The notes beneath the pieces are model-generated. The model was not told where the DNA came from. It searched no databases and saw only the letters and a list, made by a program, of their open reading frames with translations. DNA of 64,000 nt from Desulfomicrobium escambiense DSM 10707. Its GTDB lineage: Bacteria; Desulfobacterota; Desulfovibrionia; Desulfovibrionales; Desulfomicrobiaceae. The first letter of the stretch is position 1, and every line of letters starts with the position of its first letter. The translations under genes were made by a program, and so were the position numbers. Below are positions 7,431-16,648 of this stretch, piece by piece. The DNA lies in the NCBI RefSeq assembly GCF_000428825.1, contig NZ_AUAR01000017.1:35356-99355 (forward strand), given 5' to 3'.

Positions 7431-9524
7431 TTATTTGGTCACCTCGTACAGTTCGACACCCTCCCACTCCGCAATACGAGGATAGTGCTCTTTGATAAAT
7501 GGAAGTAGCACAATCCTCTGGTCTGACGCCATGCACCCGTCCGTGACCAGGTGAGTCACGCCAGTGGCCCGCAAATACTGTTCGAAATTTTGGAAATTCA
7601 GAAGTTGCGACTCTCGACTTTTCCATGAATAGTTATGCCAAGTTGTGTAGATCGTCCTACCGTTGAAATGGGCACCATAGGGACAGCCGAGCATCAACAC
7701 AGTGGGGATCCTTCTCTCCGAGGCGGCGAGAAGAGCTCCCAGATAACGATGCCCGTCAATCGATTCCTCGCTGAAGTTGGCGGACAGTACCCCACGGAAC
7801 TTGCCCGGCACGAACATATTCTTGACCGGAATGTGCATCAACCCATTTCTGAACCTGCTTGACGGAAGACCGATAACGTTTGCCGCGAGGAGGGCGCTCA
7901 AAGTCACAAACCAGAGGAACCCGTTGAGACGACGTACGTAAATTTGCAGATAAAAAGCAAGGCTGACAGAAATGAGCAAAAAACCGGGCAACAAATAGCG
8001 CAGGTACTGAACCTGCATACCCACGCCCACGAGATAGAGCACCCCAACACAGAGTGGAACCACAGCGAAAAAATTGCTTCGCGAAAGGGCCCGCAGGCTG
8101 CCTGCACAAACAATCAGAAACATCAAAACCAAGCCCATCGAACCATCACTCGACTCCTCGTAGCGAGAAGACTCGAAAGTCATCCTCCAAGCCAAATCCC
8201 AATTCACGTCCCCAATCCACCGCCTGTCAAGAAAATTGATCGGGTCCCAATACTGAGACTTGAACACACCATTGAAGAACGGGAAGAAGGGATTCCCCGT
8301 TTTGATCCACGCCACAGCGTAAAAAAACACGGCAAGGGCGATTGCCAGCAGTAACTGTAATAATAATCGGGGTTTTTCAGAGGACGACAGCAATTCACGC
8401 CTATTGATAACTAAAACAAATAGTACTACGGGCGGAAGCAGCAAGCCGAAGGGCTTGGTGGAGATGGCCCCGGCAGCGCAAACACCAGCCAGCATTGATA
8501 TCTCGGCAGATTTGTGGCGCAGCCCTGAGGCGAGTAAGACGGCCGAGGCCAGTATGAAACCACATAGGGGCACCTCGACGAAAAGGCCTGCGATCTCCCG
8601 CACGAAGAGCGGCATAAAACAAAACACGGCCGCCAGAGCCAACCCTGCCGGCCGAGCTCGGAAGCCCCCCCCCGTTGCCACCAAGGCCAACACCATCAGG
8701 AATTCCAAGACGAGTTCCGCCTTCACGGCCTCGATGCCGCCCACCACGAACATTGCACTGAAGTTCAGTTGCGGCGCAAGTGGCATGACGGCGAAAACGT
8801 ACTCCGTAACGTCATAAGCCCAGAAACCTTTATTCAACATCTCGCGGGCGACCCGCATGTGCATGGTCATCGCGTCGCCATCAAAACCGGGATGCACTGT
8901 GGCGAGAATAAGGAGCAGCAGGGAAAGCATGAAAAAGAAGCTTGGAACGACCCAGTCGCGGCTGCGTCTTGAACGCTTTGGGACGTCGTGAAGAAAGCTA
9001 CCGACCACTCGCCACGCCTCACGAAGCCCACCCGGCGAAGCCATGATCAACAGTACCGGCACTACGCCATGCAGGAAACGGCTATTTACCGGAAAAAAAC
9101 TCAGCACTGCCAGCACTAGCAAGTAGACCGCTTTGCCTACCCAGAAGGCTAACACGAAGCGCCCTAAGTTCGACCGCGCCAATTTCGGTAGCGCGCGGCT
9201 CCCTGTCACCTGATAACCAAGGGCTACCGCAGCTAGACTTGCAAGAAGTGCACACGTCGTCGCAGCGAGGCCGGCCATCAGCATCAGAGCGAGAATCACA
9301 GCGGTGACTGCGTGCCAACGCCGCCCTCCCCATAGAACCAACAACGTGACAATCAGTGCAATCGCAAAGCAAATAGCAGCGTTACTCACCTCGTAGGGGT
9401 TGCCCCAAAGTGGGAGGAGCGAAGCAGCCGGTCGACCGACTAAAAAAAGGACCAGCAACAAAACTGCCGAACTCGCCAGAGCTGCCTCGATGAACAGCGA
9501 ACGAAATTTGTTTGATCTACTCAC
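7431..9524 (-). CDS. Large polytopic membrane protein, GT-C glycosyltransferase-like
   Basis: A 697-residue protein with about 12-14 predicted transmembrane helices over most of its length and a soluble C-terminal part from about residue 590 (VLMLGCPYGAHFNG, FEQYLRATGVTHLVTDG). An early periplasmic-type loop holds HPGFDGDAMTMHMRVAREM, with acidic and histidine residues as in the first loop of GT-C enzymes that use polyprenyl-phosphate sugars. It could be the transferase that uses the lipid-linked sugar made by the GtrB-like protein. The family was not recognised with certainty. It is separated by 10 bases from the acyltransferase gene upstream. Confidence 0.6.
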   Translation of the reverse strand: MSRSNKFRSLFIEAALASSAVLLLVLFLVGRPAASLLPLWGNPYEVSNAAICFAIALIVTLLVLWGGRRWHAVTAVILALMLMAGLAATTCALLASLAAVALGYQVTGSRALPKLARSNLGRFVLAFWVGKAVYLLVLAVLSFFPVNSRFLHGVVPVLLIMASPGGLREAWRVVGSFLHDVPKRSRRSRDWVVPSFFFMLSLLLLILATVHPGFDGDAMTMHMRVAREMLNKGFWAYDVTEYVFAVMPLAPQLNFSAMFVVGGIEAVKAELVLEFLMVLALVATGGGFRARPAGLALAAVFCFMPLFVREIAGLFVEVPLCGFILASAVLLASGLRHKSAEISMLAGVCAAGAISTKPFGLLLPPVVLFVLVINRRELLSSSEKPRLLLQLLLAIALAVFFYAVAWIKTGNPFFPFFNGVFKSQYWDPINFLDRRWIGDVNWDLAWRMTFESSRYEESSDGSMGLVLMFLIVCAGSLRALSRSNFFAVVPLCVGVLYLVGVGMQVQYLRYLLPGFLLISVSLAFYLQIYVRRLNGFLWFVTLSALLAANVIGLPSSRFRNGLMHIPVKNMFVPGKFRGVLSANFSEESIDGHRYLGALLAASERRIPTVLMLGCPYGAHFNGRTIYTTWHNYSWKSRESQLLNFQNFEQYLRATGVTHLVTDGCMASDQRIVLLPFIKEHYPRIAEWEGVELYEVTK

Positions 9525-9534
9525 TGAAATCCCG

Positions 9535-10605
9535 TCACATTATTCTTTGAATTTTTCGCACCGTCCAGCGCTCCCGAATTCGTGCAATGGGGCGCTCCAC
9601 CAGCACGACAACAATAATTCCGAGACCAAGCGTGGCCAGCAGCGTCTGGACAGGTTTGGACGGCAGAAAATCGTAAGGAGCCACGAGAGAGTGAACGGGC
9701 CAGTGAAGAATATAGACGGGGTAGGACAGGTCACCCACGAATTTGTCCAACCGGATGTTCTTCGTAAGTTCGAAAAGTTTCGGAATTGCCAGTGCAAGAA
9801 CGAGGTAGAACGAACTCCCGTAATGAAGAGGAGCAGCCAGAAATGCCAACGTGCCCAACAGCATGAAAAAATAGGCAACAGCCGAGGCCGGCAACTCCGT
9901 ACGGGAAAACCAAAACACCAGCGCGCCAATACCGAAGAATGGCAGGAAATAAGGGTAGTAGAGATCGTAGCGATATTGTCCGATCAATTCTTGAGGCAGA
10001 ACACGCAAGGACAATGCAAACCCTACGCCCACCATCATGAACAACAACGTAGCCCGGAAGCTGCGGACCACAAAGGGTGCCACCAGATAGAACATCATTT
10101 CGATCCAGATAGTCCAAGCAGGCATGTTAAATATGAATGTATTACCATTATGGACTTGACTACGACCCGCCTCGGCAAAAGCGACGCCTTCTGGACCGAG
10201 GCTGATGTGGGTAAAGAGGTCAAGCCCAACGAGACTCAGATTTGAAAAAAGCACGGCGAAGGTCCACTCGCCTGGAAATAACTTGAGCGTCGAAACCAAG
10301 CCAGGCAAGGAATTAATTTTCCACATGGCGATAAACATAAAAACCAGCGAAATGGCGTAAGTCGGCCAGAGCCTCACGTAGCGGTTGATATAAAATGTAG
10401 GGACCGACCCTGGGCCGACGTACTTCGTATTTAGGACCAGCGACATGTAAAATCCTGAAATTATAAAGAACGAAAAAACAGCCACCCCCGCGTCGACAAA
10501 CTGGAAAGGGCCGATTTGCCCAACATGCTGCAACACGACGGCTATCGCCAATAAAAAACGCAATGTTCCCACGGAAGCTCCGAGCAGTAGGATGACTATG
10601 GACAA
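9535..10605 (-). CDS. Acyltransferase family 3 (OafA/YrhL-like) membrane protein
   Basis: About 350 residues with about ten hydrophobic segments and the acyltransferase-3 pattern: LRFLLAIAVVLQHVG with the catalytic-type His near the N-terminus, SGFYMSLVLNTKY, FYINRYVRLWPTY (R-x10-R type motif) and, near the end, DLSYPVYILHWPVHSL. Family members move acetyl or other acyl groups onto sugars of O-antigens or capsules across the inner membrane. A likely real start is the in-frame GTG about ten codons in (VGTLRFLL). It lies between two glycosyltransferase genes, so it probably decorates the same polymer. Confidence 0.85.
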   Translation of the reverse strand: MSIVILLLGASVGTLRFLLAIAVVLQHVGQIGPFQFVDAGVAVFSFFIISGFYMSLVLNTKYVGPGSVPTFYINRYVRLWPTYAISLVFMFIAMWKINSLPGLVSTLKLFPGEWTFAVLFSNLSLVGLDLFTHISLGPEGVAFAEAGRSQVHNGNTFIFNMPAWTIWIEMMFYLVAPFVVRSFRATLLFMMVGVGFALSLRVLPQELIGQYRYDLYYPYFLPFFGIGALVFWFSRTELPASAVAYFFMLLGTLAFLAAPLHYGSSFYLVLALAIPKLFELTKNIRLDKFVGDLSYPVYILHWPVHSLVAPYDFLPSKPVQTLLATLGLGIIVVVLVERPIARIRERWTVRKIQRIM

Positions 10606-10656
10606 CGCGAACTGGACCCTGTCTAACGCCCAGAACGTCCTTATTGTTTCGAATTT

Positions 10657-12198
10657 TCAATAGCATATACCACGAAACACATCTCGAACTCTATCGGGAA
10701 AATTCTCAAGAGAAAAGCGCCCGATCGACTCCCTAGCCTTGGCCGCGATCCGGCGCAACGATTCGGGATCGGCCCGGGTCAAGGCTTCCATGCGCGGCAC
10801 CAAAGTTTCATAACTTGAGTAGTGAAAACCCACCTCCTCACTGAAAACGATTTCCCGCTGGCCCCCCGCGTCGTAAACTACTGGGACACAACCGCTCGCC
10901 ATCGCCTCGCAGGTGGTGATACCGAAATGCTCGAAGCGCTCCGGATGCAGAGCCACTCGTTCGCCCCACCCTGCAGCGTGCCAATAAATGGACGCACAGC
11001 GATAGTAATCCAACAATTCCGAATACGGTAGGTCGGGTCGGATTTCTATTTCTTCATGGTCCCGGCATATTTCTTCAAGATTCCTAAAATAAGCAATGTG
11101 CTTCGGATGATCACGGTGCCGCGAGCCGACCATCACAAGACGCCAACCGTCGGGAATCACGCCCTCGCGGCGCATCCGGATAAAGGCCAGGGCCATTTCC
11201 GTGTGCTTCTTATTGTGGCCACCGAAAAAGAAGCGGCCAACAGACAGAATGATTTTCTCCTTCTCCACACAGGGGAATGAAAAAGTTGCGGTGTCGATAG
11301 GCGGCGGCAACTCCACTGACGGCAATTGCCACCGCTTTTTGATCCAGTTGGAAGTAAAACTAGAGTTTGAAATGACCAGATCGTAACGGCGGAGAGACTC
11401 GCGCCAGCCAGGGTTCCATCCTTGCAGCCAGAAGTCCTCAACCCAATTTAGGCGCCGGGTATCCACACAGGCTCCCAGCCGCCTAGTTTCTATAGATTCT
11501 GGAATATCACGGGCGGCGATGGGTTCACTGTCGATGAATATCAGCCTTTTTTTGAAGTCTGCATCATGGACATCAACATGAAGCACACCCTGCGTTACGT
11601 GCCAGCGCACCTCCTGACCATCTACTCGAATGCTCCGAATGCCGTTGTAGCTGCCAGGCCATAAGGGAATTCGTAGCCCCTTGGAGTGGCAACCTGATAT
11701 GGCAAGTACGGATTTCACGCTGAGCCACGACCTACCATCGCCTTCCACCGGAAAGACGCCACACACAGGCACTATCGTTCCCTCTTCCGGGGCATGATAA
11801 CTCTGACAGATGAACAGATTCCTAGAAAGTAACCCCCGAAGCCACGTAGAGGTGCGCATGCGCATAGTCGTTAATCTGTCAACGCGATGCGGAAAGAAAC
11901 ACATGTAAGCCGAAAGCCTCGAACGGGGCATCATCGACGAACCATAGGTGCTGTTGATGAAAAGCTCATAGTCGGATGAAAAAAGGGAGAGCTGCGCACA
12001 AGAATCGCCGGGCCACTCTTTCTTCGTGCAGCGGGAGAGGTCGAGCCTGAGGCGAGATTCAACTTGTTCCCAGTCCACCGGCCCCACAGAGATGAGCTCA
12101 ACTTCATGATCGCGAGACAGAACTTCGACGACAGCACCAATATGCTTTTCCCCACCTCCAAAAGTGTTCCAATATCTATTATACACACCGATTTTCAT
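10657..12198 (-). CDS. GT4 glycosyltransferase with an inserted beta-rich domain
   Basis: A 513-residue GT-B protein. The N-terminal Rossmann half opens GVYNRYWNTFGGGEKHIG. The GT4 C-terminal half starts near residue 310 (ILSVGRFFFGGHNKKH) and carries the E-x7-E motif (E423/E431 in EHFGITTCE) and ASGCVPVVYDAGGQREIV. Between the halves, about residues 145-250, lies a beta-rich insertion (RSIRVDGQEVRWH, LIFIDSEPIAARDIPES) not found in ordinary GT4 enzymes. A similar kind of insert is in the neighbouring GT2 gene product. The donor is unknown. The gene ends about 50 bases before the acyltransferase and starts 5 bases after the next gene. Confidence 0.85.
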   Translation of the reverse strand: MKIGVYNRYWNTFGGGEKHIGAVVEVLSRDHEVELISVGPVDWEQVESRLRLDLSRCTKKEWPGDSCAQLSLFSSDYELFINSTYGSSMMPRSRLSAYMCFFPHRVDRLTTMRMRTSTWLRGLLSRNLFICQSYHAPEEGTIVPVCGVFPVEGDGRSWLSVKSVLAISGCHSKGLRIPLWPGSYNGIRSIRVDGQEVRWHVTQGVLHVDVHDADFKKRLIFIDSEPIAARDIPESIETRRLGACVDTRRLNWVEDFWLQGWNPGWRESLRRYDLVISNSSFTSNWIKKRWQLPSVELPPPIDTATFSFPCVEKEKIILSVGRFFFGGHNKKHTEMALAFIRMRREGVIPDGWRLVMVGSRHRDHPKHIAYFRNLEEICRDHEEIEIRPDLPYSELLDYYRCASIYWHAAGWGERVALHPERFEHFGITTCEAMASGCVPVVYDAGGQREIVFSEEVGFHYSSYETLVPRMEALTRADPESLRRIAAKARESIGRFSLENFPDRVRDVFRGICY

Positions 12199-12203
12199 TG
12201 CGC

Positions 12204-14462
12204 TTACCTATTTCCAAAAAGCGAATTGAAACGTCGCAGCAGGATGCCCGGAGTCATACTGATCACGTCTAGCAGCGCAACGAATTCAATTCGTGAAGGT
12301 TCCATGTCTTCTAGTGGCCCAGTCGGAGTGTGACGCAAGTTGCGACACTTGCCCTGCATAGCACGCCTCAGGAATGCATATACAAGCCGGGCCAGCAGAA
12401 CGAATAATGTCGACCCTTCGGCGTTTTTCAGACCGTTCAAACGGTAGTTCCTAGTTACATGGTAGCGGAAACTTGGAGACCACTCGCCGCTGCTACCCGC
12501 ATGTATGTGACGCACCACCGAAAATGGCTGGAACGCAATCTTCAACCCGTTCTTACGCATTCGCCAGGACAGGTCGGTATCTTCATAATACATGAAAAAT
12601 CGCGGATCAAAACCACCTAGCTTCAGAAAGACATGGCGCGGCATCAGAACACTGCAGCCGCAAAATGCTTCGCAGTCCCTAACCCCATCGAATTGCCCCC
12701 TGTCAGGCTGGTTAATGCCTATATCGGCAGCAGTTCCGTATTCGTCGAGTTGACTGCCGGCATTGTTGATGACCCATGCTGCAGCACTCCGGAGATCCGT
12801 CGGAATATCAATTTCAAATCTGGCAAAATGTTCTGTAAGGCGGCAAGATCCTAGAGGCACACCCTCGCACTCCACCTCCAATTCCACCTCCTCGCGCCGT
12901 CCCGTCACGCTTGCCACAATGTACAAGCGCAAGGGTGTGTCTACAGCGTCCTCATTCACCGGAAGCATTAGTTCGGCATCACCACATGTCCAGCGCACAA
13001 CACGCCCACTGGACCATTTCTCTTCATCATAAAAACCACTAACTGCCAGGGGCTTTATGTAACCGACGCCGCAAATGTGCGTACTGGAAAACTCGATTGC
13101 AGCCCCGAGGGCTCGAGTATCGCCCCCCTCTGGTGTGAACACCTGGCAGCGTAAACGAAAAGACAGAAAACGGTTAAAGAAACGAATCTTGGGCGAAACA
13201 GCACCTACCGAATCGCCGTCTGCCGTTCGGCTTACCCATGTACCCACTAGAAGTTCAAGCCAATCAGGGTCGACAACAGTATCGTTATTGATCAACGCCA
13301 GTAGGGACGATGAGGCTGCTTGGACGCCAAGGTTGTTGCCACCCGCAAAGCCGAGGTTTCTTTCGCTACGGACCACCTTCACAAAAGGATACGCTTGGCG
13401 CAGAAAATCTGCGGAACCATCCGTGGACGCGTTGTCGACGACAATGATCTCAGCCGGGGGAAGGCTCTGCACAAGAAGGCTGTCAATCAGGCCGGGGAGA
13501 AACGCCAGCCCGTTGAAATTGACAGTGATCACGCTGACTTTGGGAACCACACTGCGGAGACAGTTCATCCATTTCGAGTTGCAAGCAACTTGAGTGTCAA
13601 TAGTAGCTGTCAGGCGCGACACAGTGCATTCGGTCAAGCCTCCGAGGGCATGCACAAGGGTGTCAGTATCGGCAACCTGCTTGATCCCGTAGATCTCGCG
13701 GACCGGCAGTTCGATTCGTCCGCGTTCCTCCCATGTGGAACGATCCAGGGCAACCACAGTAGCGGAGTTCAAACCGCTATCTTCGATGTTCCGAGAGCAA
13801 CTCAAGCCCACATAAAGCAAATCCTGGCCGACGCATATACCGCGAGTGTAGCCGCTCAGCACAACTCTGCGCAGAAGGCGCATTTCCGAATCATATTCAC
13901 GGATTTCCTTCTGTTCAGAATTGGCGAGCAGCAGTCGCTCCCCGTCCGGCACCAAGCTGTGGGGTTGGGACAGGCCCTCAATGAGCGTCCGTCCCCCAGT
14001 CAACTCGCGAACAAATCCCGCTCCTTCTGTCGCCATTTTGTAGCCCCGCGTGGAGGCAAATTCTCCGAAAGCAGAATAGACAACGGTACCATGCCACTGG
14101 GCTAGACAGTTAATGTGCCAAGAATCATCTGACTCAGAAAAAGTCCAACGCTGAATTTCGCGACCCTGAGAATCAAGACGAATCACCTCATTGCCCATCG
14201 TACCAACGATGTAGCAGGATTCCCCGGCTAAAAGCACATCGTGAATATCGTCGAAAAGGACCTGTTCGCTCGCCACCTCCCAAGTATTATCACCGCTCAG
14301 AGCTACGGCTCTGGGTTGCAACCCACGGAGCACTGAAGCCCCTACCACATCAAGCCCAGTGCAATGGAGGGAATCAATCTTCCTCAGTTTCCCTCCGTGA
14401 AGTAAGAAAAACCCACCACCGTTGGGGCAAGATATGAGTAACCTGTCGAAAATTTTATCCAT
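12204..14462 (-). CDS. Two-part protein: N-terminal propeller-like domain plus GT2 with insert
   Basis: A 752-residue fusion. Residues 1 to about 290 are repeat-rich beta strands (NEVIRLDSQGREIQRW, NSEQKEIREYD, LSQPHSLVPDGERLLLA) resembling the DUF4915/TIGR03032 propeller-like family. GT2 begins near 308 (VSVITVNFNG, VVDNASTDGS 341-350, NND 392-394) and ends with YYEDTDLSWRM (625-635) and a His-rich region. Inside the GT2 part, about 475-565, is a beta-sandwich-like insert (GFYDEEKWSSG, VRWTCGDAELMLPV). The GT2 likely extends the polymer. The propeller may bind glycan or protein, by inference. It overlaps the wzt stop by 8 bases. Confidence 0.8.
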   Translation of the reverse strand: MDKIFDRLLISCPNGGGFFLLHGGKLRKIDSLHCTGLDVVGASVLRGLQPRAVALSGDNTWEVASEQVLFDDIHDVLLAGESCYIVGTMGNEVIRLDSQGREIQRWTFSESDDSWHINCLAQWHGTVVYSAFGEFASTRGYKMATEGAGFVRELTGGRTLIEGLSQPHSLVPDGERLLLANSEQKEIREYDSEMRLLRRVVLSGYTRGICVGQDLLYVGLSCSRNIEDSGLNSATVVALDRSTWEERGRIELPVREIYGIKQVADTDTLVHALGGLTECTVSRLTATIDTQVACNSKWMNCLRSVVPKVSVITVNFNGLAFLPGLIDSLLVQSLPPAEIIVVDNASTDGSADFLRQAYPFVKVVRSERNLGFAGGNNLGVQAASSSLLALINNDTVVDPDWLELLVGTWVSRTADGDSVGAVSPKIRFFNRFLSFRLRCQVFTPEGGDTRALGAAIEFSSTHICGVGYIKPLAVSGFYDEEKWSSGRVVRWTCGDAELMLPVNEDAVDTPLRLYIVASVTGRREEVELEVECEGVPLGSCRLTEHFARFEIDIPTDLRSAAAWVINNAGSQLDEYGTAADIGINQPDRGQFDGVRDCEAFCGCSVLMPRHVFLKLGGFDPRFFMYYEDTDLSWRMRKNGLKIAFQPFSVVRHIHAGSSGEWSPSFRYHVTRNYRLNGLKNAEGSTLFVLLARLVYAFLRRAMQGKCRNLRHTPTGPLEDMEPSRIEFVALLDVISMTPGILLRRFNSLFGNR

Positions 14463-15810
14463 TTACACTCCAACTGCACTCGAAGCCGAAATCCACAATT
14501 TCCGTCGCACGACTGCCGGGAACCGGCAATACCCTAAACGCAAGAACGTCCGCCTTTCTATGCAATACAACTTCTTCGTTGGAACCGTCACAGCCGAACA
14601 CGCCGGAATTGACAAAATAAACCCCCGGGTTCAGATGGCAGTTGAAGAAATAATCAACTTCAAAGCCTTCCCCAGCCTCCACTACCGACAACCCTTCGTC
14701 TTGGGACGCCGCCGACAGTCCCCCGCCAAGAGGCATGCCGGTACCTGTCTTGATCAACATCGAGAAACGAACATTTGTAACAGCACGTTCGAAACGCACG
14801 TCGTAACGAAAACAGTAACGGCGCCCCCTGATGAGCCCATTTACTTGGCGTCCGTCCAGAGTGAAGATACGAGCGTCACCAATGTGCGCACCACGAGACT
14901 CAAAAACCATCGTACTTTGAGGGATGAAGCCCGAGTCAAAGATCTCCTCTGAGCCACCACATGCAACCGACTCGCCAAGGATTCCCCCGAAGGGGTCTGC
15001 CACAAAAGCTGCACCCTCATCTTCAAAACGGGCGCCTGCGATTGAAGCACGAATTGCCTCCCGCTTTTGGGCTGGGGCGTAAAGGAGTTTCTGATAGCTA
15101 CCCACCACCCGTTTTGGCCGTCCGACGGTTAGGAGATCGCCCCCATCAAGCAGAATCGCCCGGTCGCAAAGGTCAACGACAGTCACTCCCGAATGGGACA
15201 CAAACAGAACCGTTGCGCCCGTCCTTCGGATCGCCTCAATACGGGAAAAGCACTTCCGTTGAAAAAGTTCGTCTCCCACCGACAGCGCCTCATCTACCAC
15301 CAGTATTAGGGGGTCCACGTTGATGGCAACCGCAAAAGCGAGGCGCACAACCATACCACTCGAATAGCTTTTGACAGGCTGATCCATAAAAGCGCCAATA
15401 TCAGCAAAATCGGCAATCGTGTCGAAACGCGCATCAATTTCCGCGCGGCTAAGACCTAAGACGCAACCGTTTAGATACACGTTTTCACGTCCGCTAAATT
15501 CTGGACTGAAGCCACTCCCCAACTCCAGCAGTGCAGCGATTCGACCGCTTGTAATGACATGTCCACATGTTGGACGGAGCGTTCCGCAGATCAACTGAAG
15601 CAAAGTGGATTTTCCACTGCCGTTACGACCTACAATACCTACGCATTCGCCTTTGCGTACCTCAAACGACACATCCTTGAGCGCCCAAAACTCGCGATAA
15701 TACTGTCTTCGTCCCCGCATAAGCATCTGCATTAAACGATCACGAGGCTTGTCGTAAATTTGGTAACATTTGCTCAGGTGGTCAACTTTAATGGCTATAT
15801 CAGAGGACAT
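14455..15810 (-). CDS. wzt: Polysaccharide ABC exporter ATP-binding protein Wzt with C-terminal sugar-binding domain
   Basis: 451 residues from ATG at 15810, which overlaps the wzm stop by 11 bases. A longer frame upstream is open but runs through wzm and is not used. The ATPase domain has Walker A GRNGSGKST (61-69), the signature YSSGM (149-153) and Walker B ILVVDE (169-174). Residues from about 285 form a separate C-terminal domain (Wzt_C type) that in O9a-like systems recognises the finished chain terminus. With Wzm it exports an undecaprenyl-linked polymer across the inner membrane. A Wzt_C domain suggests that chain length is set by a terminal modification. Confidence 0.93.
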   Translation of the reverse strand: MSSDIAIKVDHLSKCYQIYDKPRDRLMQMLMRGRRQYYREFWALKDVSFEVRKGECVGIVGRNGSGKSTLLQLICGTLRPTCGHVITSGRIAALLELGSGFSPEFSGRENVYLNGCVLGLSRAEIDARFDTIADFADIGAFMDQPVKSYSSGMVVRLAFAVAINVDPLILVVDEALSVGDELFQRKCFSRIEAIRRTGATVLFVSHSGVTVVDLCDRAILLDGGDLLTVGRPKRVVGSYQKLLYAPAQKREAIRASIAGARFEDEGAAFVADPFGGILGESVACGGSEEIFDSGFIPQSTMVFESRGAHIGDARIFTLDGRQVNGLIRGRRYCFRYDVRFERAVTNVRFSMLIKTGTGMPLGGGLSAASQDEGLSVVEAGEGFEVDYFFNCHLNPGVYFVNSGVFGCDGSNEEVVLHRKADVLAFRVLPVPGSRATEIVDFGFECSWSVNG

Positions 15811-16621
15811 CAGCAAACCCCTGACGCGTTTTCTGGAACCAAGCGAACCCCAACCAAGCCACGCAGAGCGTCGCCGAGTAATATCCGACAAGCAGTAGCC
15901 AATCAGGCGAATCTCCCCAAAAAAGAACAGCCCTAGTCTGCTCAATGGCAGGCATCAGCGGGTTTAACAGCAATATATAACGGTACGCCTCTGGTAGCGC
16001 GGTGATCGGGTAAAAAATAGGCGATAAAAACATCAAGACCGTAGTCAGCAACCCTACGATCTGGGATACATCTCGCAAATATACTCCCAAAGAGGTCAGG
16101 GCCCAAGATACACCCATGATGAAAAAGCACAGGGGGAGCAATATCAGAGGCAGATACAAAACCGTGAGATGCGGCAAACCATAAAGCAAACAATACGCTC
16201 CAATCCACACAAATACACTGATCGCGGTATGGAACAAGGCTGCGCAAAGAGCCACCCATGGTAAAATTTCCAAGGGGAAAATCACCTTCTTCACGTAGTT
16301 GACATTGGACAAGATAAGACCCGGAGCTCGACCGAAACATTCGGCAAAAAGGTTAAACACGATCAATCCTGCGAATAGAACCAAGGCAAACTCGGTCTTA
16401 GTGCCTGTTCCGTCACCCCAGCGAGCCTTGAAAACTACGCTAAAGACAAAGGTGTACACGGCCAGCATGAACAAAGGATGAAAAAAAGACCAAAAGATAC
16501 CAAGAAATGATCCGCGATAACGCCCCACGACTTCGCGCTTGGTTAATGCCATGACCAGTGAGCGATTACGCCACAGACTGACAATCATCTCATAAGGGGA
16601 AACTGAAAAATTGCGCATCAA
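15800..16621 (-). CDS. wzm: Polysaccharide ABC exporter permease Wzm
   Basis: A 273-residue ABC-2 type permease with six predicted transmembrane helices and the family stretch RDVSQIVGLLTTVLMFLSPIFYP near residue 185. The N-terminal segment KREVVGRYRGSFLGIFWSFFHP is typical of Wzm/TagG/KpsM proteins. It forms the channel with the ATPase encoded directly after it, and the translational overlap supports coupled synthesis. It starts 27 bases after rmlB ends. Confidence 0.92.
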   Translation of the reverse strand: MMRNFSVSPYEMIVSLWRNRSLVMALTKREVVGRYRGSFLGIFWSFFHPLFMLAVYTFVFSVVFKARWGDGTGTKTEFALVLFAGLIVFNLFAECFGRAPGLILSNVNYVKKVIFPLEILPWVALCAALFHTAISVFVWIGAYCLLYGLPHLTVLYLPLILLPLCFFIMGVSWALTSLGVYLRDVSQIVGLLTTVLMFLSPIFYPITALPEAYRYILLLNPLMPAIEQTRAVLFWGDSPDWLLLVGYYSATLCVAWLGFAWFQKTRQGFADVL

Positions 16622-16648
16622 AAACCGTGTCCTTTCAAAATTAACCGC

